From Prevotella sp. UBA1378 (GTDB lineage Bacteria > Bacteroidota > Bacteroidia > Bacteroidales > Bacteroidaceae): a DNA stretch of 10,558 nt. A model generated the notes under the pieces. The model did not search any database. It was given only the letters and a program-made list of their open reading frames with translations, and had not been told where the DNA came from. The stretch lies in the NCBI GenBank assembly GCA_002305505.1, contig DBRC01000069.1:1-10558 (forward strand), in the 5' to 3' direction. Made by a program: the position numbers and the translations under genes. This document shows positions 6,897-10,558 of the stretch, in pieces (position 1 is the stretch's first letter; the number at the start of each line of letters is the position of its first letter).

Positions 6897-7880
6897 ATGA
6901 AAATATTGAAGTGGGGGTTCATCGGCTGCGGTGAAGTCACCGAGAAAAAGAGCGGTCCGGCTTTTAATGATGTGGAAGGATCGATGATTGAGGCGGTGAT
7001 GAGTCGTAGCGAACAGAAAGCCCGTGGATATGCAGAAAGGCACCGCATACGGAAATGGTATACGGATGCGCAGGAACTGATAGACGATCCGGATGTGAAT
7101 GCCATCTATATTGCAACGCCTCCGTCAAGTCATGCTACATTTGCCATCATGTCAATGAAGGCAGGTAAGCCTGTGTATGTGGAAAAACCGTTGGCTGCGT
7201 CGTATGAGGATTGTGCCCGCGTTAACCGTATCAGTGAGGAGACGGGGGTGCCGTGTTTCGTTGCTTACTACCGTCGCTATCTGCCTTATTTCTTGAAAGT
7301 AAAGAATATAATCAACAGTGGAAGTATCGGCAAGGTGATCAATGTTCAAGTGAGGTTTGCTGTTCCTCCTCGCGATTTAGATTATCAACATGCCGAGAAC
7401 TTGCCATGGCGCCTTCAGCCAGATATTGCGGGAGGCGGCTATTTTTATGACTTGGCGCCTCATCAGTTAGATTTACTCCAATATTATTTTGGTGTCATTA
7501 TCGAGGCACGGGGGATATGTGCCAACCGCGGCCAGCTTTATCAAGCCGAGGATAGTGTAAGCGCCTGTTTTGAGTTTGAAAGCGGTTTGCCGGGAAGCGG
7601 GTCTTGGTGTTTTGTTGCACACGAATCAGCCAAAGAGGACAGGGTAGAGGTGATTGGTGATCAGGGGCAAGTGAGTTTTTCCGTATTCAATTATGACCCA
7701 ATCCTGCTTCATACAAGCGAGGGAACGGAAAGTATCATCGTACCGAATCCGCCGTATGTACAATATCCGCTGATTAAGAGCGTGATAGAACATCTACAGG
7801 GAATCAGCGTATGTAATTGTACAAGCGTATCGGCTACGCCGGTAAACTGGGCGATGGATCGCATTTTAGGTAAATTCTAA
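6897..7880 (+). CDS. Gfo/Idh/MocA family NAD(P)-dependent oxidoreductase
   Basis: A cytoplasmic 327-residue protein of the family that oxidises or reduces hydroxyls of sugars, inositols and related compounds. The N-terminal Rossmann fold begins at once with WGFIGCGEV (6-14), followed by IATPPSSHA (72-80) and the family's EKP motif at 96-98, with Lys97 the likely catalytic residue. The C-terminal alpha/beta domain starts near 125; GGGYFYDLAPHQLDLL (179-194) supplies the usual Asp/His pair (Asp185, His189). Length and layout are complete. Substrate cannot be read from the sequence. There is no signal peptide or Tat motif, unlike many Bacteroidota members that are exported. It is the first gene of the plus-strand set, and the next gene starts 9 bases after its stop. 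Confidence 0.9.
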   Translation: MKILKWGFIGCGEVTEKKSGPAFNDVEGSMIEAVMSRSEQKARGYAERHRIRKWYTDAQELIDDPDVNAIYIATPPSSHATFAIMSMKAGKPVYVEKPLAASYEDCARVNRISEETGVPCFVAYYRRYLPYFLKVKNIINSGSIGKVINVQVRFAVPPRDLDYQHAENLPWRLQPDIAGGGYFYDLAPHQLDLLQYYFGVIIEARGICANRGQLYQAEDSVSACFEFESGLPGSGSWCFVAHESAKEDRVEVIGDQGQVSFSVFNYDPILLHTSEGTESIIVPNPPYVQYPLIKSVIEHLQGISVCNCTSVSATPVNWAMDRILGKF

Positions 7881-7889
7881 GGATAAGAG

Positions 7890-8960
7890 ATGCATAGGAT
7901 ACTGGCTTTGTTGATTCTGGCTTTCTCTTTGCTGCCGATAATGGCAGAAGGTCATGATGAGTTGAACAAGGTGAGGCGGATAGTCAGGGGTTTCAGCGAG
8001 ATTGATACCAATTATATCGAGCCTCAACATTACAATTATACCGTGATGGTACAAGGCACGTATACATACGACATTTATAAGTTAAGTGGATATGCAGGCC
8101 AAAGTGTGACATTCGCGCCCGACAGGATAATGAAAATAGGGCCTTATTTCGGTTGGCGTTGGTTTTTCCTGGGTTATACGTTTGACTTGAAAAATATTAG
8201 TTTGAGCAATAATGGAAAAAAGCACGAATTTGATTTCAGCATTTATAGCTCTCAGATAGGGGTCGATTTGTTTTACCGGAGAACGGGCAGCGACTATAAA
8301 ATACGAAATGCCGACATGGGGAGCGGGATAGATGTGAGCAGGCTTGAAGGTGTGCCGTTCGACGGCATTAAAGTCGGGATTACTGGAGCAAACCTGTATT
8401 ACATCTTCAACCATAAACGTTTTTCGTATCCTGCTGCCTTTGCCCAAAGTACGTGTCAGAAAATCAGTTGTGGTTCGTGGATTGCAGGTGTGGGGTATAC
8501 CAATAACAGCATAGAACTCAACTATGATAAATTGCAGGAAACGGTGAGTAACTATAGCAGTCCGTCGACAATCAAGCTGGATAGCGGACTGATGTTTAAT
8601 GCCGTAAGATATTACGATATAAGTATTTCCGGTGGATATGCATATAATTGGGTCTTTGCTAAAAACTGGCTATTTTGTGCCAGCGGGGCTTTAGCGCTGG
8701 CATATAAGCATTCACAAGGCGATACTTACGATGAGAACGAGAAGCATGGGTTCGATTTCAATAATGTGAATGTTGATGGTATAGGACGGTTTGGCGCTGT
8801 TTATAATAACACAAGGTGGTATACCGGTGCCAGTGTCATAATACATTCGTATAATTACCGTAAACCGCGGTTTGCAGCGAATAATGTATTTGGCAGCATG
8901 AACATATATGTGGGGTATAATTTCGGGTTAAAGAAGAGATACCGGAAGAATAGAAAATAA
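7890..8960 (+). CDS. DUF4421-like predicted outer-membrane beta-barrel protein
   Basis: A 356-residue exported protein of unknown function. Residues 1-19 form a type I signal peptide (hydrophobic LALLILAFSLLPI, cleavage near MAEG). Soon after comes IDTNYIEPQHYNYTVM (38-53), which I recognise from DUF4421 proteins of Bacteroidota. The rest is rich in alternating aromatic and glycine residues, with strand-like segments such as GPYFGWRWFFLGYTFD, WIAGVGYTNNSIELNYD and NIYVGYNFGLKKR. The last ends the protein like a terminal beta strand plus basic tail, though without the usual C-terminal Phe. An 8-12-stranded outer-membrane barrel is the likely fold, possibly a porin-like or structural protein. 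It lies 9 bases after the oxidoreductase and 33 before the amidase gene. The family call is from memory of the N-terminal motif. Confidence 0.78.
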   Translation: MHRILALLILAFSLLPIMAEGHDELNKVRRIVRGFSEIDTNYIEPQHYNYTVMVQGTYTYDIYKLSGYAGQSVTFAPDRIMKIGPYFGWRWFFLGYTFDLKNISLSNNGKKHEFDFSIYSSQIGVDLFYRRTGSDYKIRNADMGSGIDVSRLEGVPFDGIKVGITGANLYYIFNHKRFSYPAAFAQSTCQKISCGSWIAGVGYTNNSIELNYDKLQETVSNYSSPSTIKLDSGLMFNAVRYYDISISGGYAYNWVFAKNWLFCASGALALAYKHSQGDTYDENEKHGFDFNNVNVDGIGRFGAVYNNTRWYTGASVIIHSYNYRKPRFAANNVFGSMNIYVGYNFGLKKRYRKNRK

Positions 8961-8993
8961 ATGTATAAACTGTTTTGAAACATAAAACTGCAA

Positions 8994-9872
8994 ATGAAAC
9001 TGCAAATGCAAAGGTTGGCAATGAAATATATGTTGCTGGCGGGAATGCTGGCTGCAACATGTGTTGCGTATGGGCAAAAGGTGCATTATACGCTGGCTGA
9101 CAGTATGTTCATATCCCGGTTGCTGACTGAAGCTCGGTGCCAGCCGTCAACTTCCAGTATCCCTCTGTTCTTTGCCGGCAGGTTCTTGGGAAAACCTTAT
9201 GTAGCATATACCTTGGAAGTATTTGACGATGAAAGGCTGGTGGTCAATACCAGCGAGCTTGACTGTACTACACTGGTTGAAAACGTAGCGGCTTTGACGT
9301 TGTGTATTTATCATCGGCGTTATACCTTTGCTGATTATTTGGATGCATTGAGACATTTGCGCTATCGTGACGGATTGCTTGATGAATATCCAAGTCGCTT
9401 GCACTATTTCAGTGACTGGATTGAAAACAAACAGAAAATGGGATTTGTTGTTGAAATTCAAGGCCCAGTGCCGCCGTTCCTGTCCGTGCAGCGGTTACAG
9501 ATCGATTATATGAGCACGCATGCTTCGTCATATAAAGCACTGCAGTCTCATCCCGAATATATCAGTCAGATTAGGCAACAAGAAAAAAAACTTACGGGAA
9601 AAACCTACCGATATATTCCTAAGAAGCAGGTAGCAAACGCTTCGCTTTTGAAGAAGGCAGTTCAAAACGGCGACATTATTGCCATCACTTGCAATAAGCC
9701 TGGGCTGGATATAGCCCATTTAGGCTTTGCAGTATGGCGTAAAGGCAAACTGCACCTGCTCAATGCATCAATGATTCACCATAGAGTGGTGGTTGAACCG
9801 ATGACGCTCTACCAATATTTAAGGAAACATCCGTCTCATACGGGCATCCGTATTGTGAGGATTAGCAGATGA
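8994..9872 (+). CDS. Secreted DUF1460 (NlpC/P60-type) N-acetylmuramoyl-L-alanine amidase
   Basis: A 292-residue exported cysteine hydrolase. Members of DUF1460 have been described as highly specific amidases that cut between 1,6-anhydroMurNAc and L-Ala in muropeptides (recalled from the literature). The likely catalytic set is Cys91 in SELDCTTLVEN, His242 in DIAHLGFAVW and Asn257 in LLNAS. AGRFLGKPYVA (61-71) and YRDGLLDEYPSRLHYFSDW (124-142) are also typical. A signal peptide ends near VAYGQ (24-28). Four in-frame Met codons (residues 1, 5, 10, 13) precede it. Met10 at 9021 gives the tidiest signal peptide, so the true start may be later than shown. It sits 33 bases after the DUF4421 gene and 28 before DUF1232, probably in one transcript. 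Confidence 0.88.
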   Translation: MKLQMQRLAMKYMLLAGMLAATCVAYGQKVHYTLADSMFISRLLTEARCQPSTSSIPLFFAGRFLGKPYVAYTLEVFDDERLVVNTSELDCTTLVENVAALTLCIYHRRYTFADYLDALRHLRYRDGLLDEYPSRLHYFSDWIENKQKMGFVVEIQGPVPPFLSVQRLQIDYMSTHASSYKALQSHPEYISQIRQQEKKLTGKTYRYIPKKQVANASLLKKAVQNGDIIAITCNKPGLDIAHLGFAVWRKGKLHLLNASMIHHRVVVEPMTLYQYLRKHPSHTGIRIVRISR

Positions 9873-9900
9873 TATTATTTAATGACAAAAAAATAGAAGA

Positions 9901-10290
9901 ATGGAATTACCAGATTTTATGAGTTATGCCAATAAGTTTTCTTCGGCAGATTTCGTTGAGAAAATTTCCCGTATCGCTAAACGGGCTGGTGCAAAATTAG
10001 TGTATGCAGCGTTGATACTCTATTACACGTTGCAAAGTGATAATGTATCGAAAGCAGATAAGGCTATTATCATCGGTGCATTGGGTTATATGATCAGTCC
10101 GTTGGATGTGGTTCCCGATGCTATTCCCATTGCCGGGCTGGCCGACGATCTTGCTGTCCTTGTCTTTGTGCTGAAGAAAGTATGGATGAATGTTGAACCA
10201 GAAGTTAAAGAGAAGGCAAAAAGCAAGCTCTCAAAGTGGTTTGATGAAGATGAGGTCAAGGAAATAGACGAATTGTTTACAAACCCCTGA
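9901..10290 (+). CDS. DUF1232 (YkvA-like) small membrane-associated protein
   Basis: A 129-residue protein with the DUF1232 core at about 53-93: GALGYMISPLDVVPDAIPIAG followed by LADDLAVLVFVLKKV, which includes the family's SPLDxxPD pattern (66-73). Two moderately hydrophobic helices, at about 31-45 and 54-95, suggest membrane contact. The C-terminus is a charged helix (EVKEKAKSKLSKWFDEDEVK). No catalytic residues are known for the family, and its molecular role is unknown. It is the last gene of the plus-strand set, 28 bases after the amidase gene, and its stop at 10288-10290 is followed within 10 bases by a terminator. It is complete and of usual length. Confidence 0.88.
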   Translation: MELPDFMSYANKFSSADFVEKISRIAKRAGAKLVYAALILYYTLQSDNVSKADKAIIIGALGYMISPLDVVPDAIPIAGLADDLAVLVFVLKKVWMNVEPEVKEKAKSKLSKWFDEDEVKEIDELFTNP

Positions 10291-10299
10291 AAAATAATA

Positions 10300-10326
10300 A
10301 AAAGGGAAGTGTTGAGCTTCCCTTTT
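10300..10326. terminator. Bidirectional intrinsic terminator
   Basis: AAAAGGGAAG (10300-10309) pairs perfectly with CTTCCCTTTT (10317-10326) across a 7-base loop. T-rich tracts follow on both strands (TTTTATTT on plus, TTTTATTATTTTT on minus). It can end the DUF1232 transcript from the left and the tRNA-Cys transcript from the right, whose CCA end is 4 bases away. Confidence 0.88.
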
Positions 10327-10329
10327 ATT

Positions 10330-10404
10330 TGGAGGTGCCTGGCGGATTCGAACCGCCGTAGACGGTTTTGCAGACCGTTGACTAAGCCACTCATCCAAGG
10401 CACC
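10330..10404 (-). tRNA. tRNA-Cys, anticodon GCA, with encoded CCA
   Basis: On the minus strand the 75 bases from 10404 to 10330 fold as a cloverleaf. The acceptor stem is GGTGCCT with AGGCACC. The anticodon stem is ACGGT/ACCGT around the loop CTGCAAA, with anticodon GCA at 10371-10369. The T arm is GGCGGTTCGAATCCGCC. The base before CCA is U, the identity base expected for cysteine tRNA, and CCA is encoded in the DNA. A strong Bacteroidota promoter lies just upstream and a terminator just downstream, so it is likely a single-gene transcript. Confidence 0.96.
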
Positions 10405-10423
10405 TTGTTTCGTTTTGCGAGTG

Positions 10424-10455
10424 CAAAGGTAATACATTTATTTGGTTCTGCCAAA
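10424..10455 (-). promoter_or_regulatory. Bacteroidota promoter for tRNA-Cys
   Basis: On the minus strand, TTTG (10455-10452) and TACCTTTG (10431-10424) match both the -33 and the -7 consensus elements exactly, with the ideal 20-base spacer. It is the best promoter in the window. Transcription would start near 10417, about 13 bases before the mature tRNA. Confidence 0.85.
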
Positions 10456-10558
10456 TTTTTGTCCATTTTTCTTATATGGAACCTGAGTTCGGGATAAGGA
10501 TATCACGTTAATCCGGGCGGTGGTGCCCCCTTTGCACTGCGGCGGCACGGCCGTTGCA
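10456..10558. other. Right-edge stretch with no recognised gene
   Basis: These 103 bases hold no gene I can support. The first half is A/T-rich. From about 10513 to the edge it becomes strongly GC-rich, with a GGGC/GCCC mini-hairpin (10515-10528) and the 8-base palindrome ACGGCCGT (10547-10554). It may be the edge of a neighbouring gene or repeat that continues outside the window. Confidence 0.4.

Noticed and set aside
10330..10404. tRNA-Cys as an integration site for a mobile element
   Set aside because: The tRNA 3' end abuts a shared terminator and ordinary genes. No integrase or direct repeat of the tRNA end is present.
10438..10557. Open minus-strand frame of about 39 codons entering from the right edge
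   Set aside because: It overlaps the tRNA promoter, has no visible start and its residues suggest no family, so it is probably chance.

Overview
The window looks like chromosomal DNA from a Bacteroidota, most likely a member of the Bacteroidales. Three things point there. Every clear promoter has the TAnnTTTG -7 box of that phylum rather than a sigma70 -10 box. The protein families are typical of it: a DUF4421 outer-membrane barrel, a DUF1460 amidase, a lipoprotein MltF-like transglycosylase and a two-domain HisB. Gene starts are preceded by A-rich leaders and no strong Shine-Dalgarno sites. No mobile element, CRISPR array or rRNA is visible. Base composition is even apart from a GC-rich patch at the right edge.

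Left part (about 1-3420, minus strand): a tight histidine-biosynthesis run hisG-hisD-hisC, read right to left from a Bacteroidota promoter at about 3367-3397. A possible next gene starts at the left edge, but only about ten codons are visible. Diverging from hisG, with an overlapping core promoter, is a plus-strand MltF-like lytic transglycosylase lipoprotein (3466-4641). Its sensor domain seems to have lost its second lobe.

Middle part (4648-6815): a perfect 14-bp inverted repeat separates the transglycosylase gene from a convergent minus-strand pair. This pair is a six-helix membrane protein of unknown function followed, 11 bp later, by hisB, the bifunctional phosphatase/dehydratase. hisB is therefore detached from hisGDC by a gene on the other strand. 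Its phosphatase half lacks the cysteines that bind zinc in the E. coli enzyme.

Right part (6870-10558): a second divergent promoter region carries 7-bp tandem repeats and a 13-bp inverted repeat. From it runs a close-packed plus-strand set of four genes: a Gfo/Idh/MocA oxidoreductase, a DUF4421 predicted outer-membrane barrel, a secreted DUF1460 NlpC/P60-type amidase and a small DUF1232 protein. The set ends at a bidirectional terminator shared with a minus-strand tRNA-Cys(GCA), which has an excellent Bacteroidota promoter.

Two themes emerge. One is histidine synthesis: HisG, HisB, HisC and HisD act at steps 1, 6/8, 7 and 9-10, and the other his genes are not in this window. The other is cell-wall turnover: MltF-type enzymes make 1,6-anhydro-muropeptides, and DUF1460 amidases are reported to cleave such products. 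The four-gene set at 6897-10290 is the best candidate for something not yet described, but its joint function is inference only.
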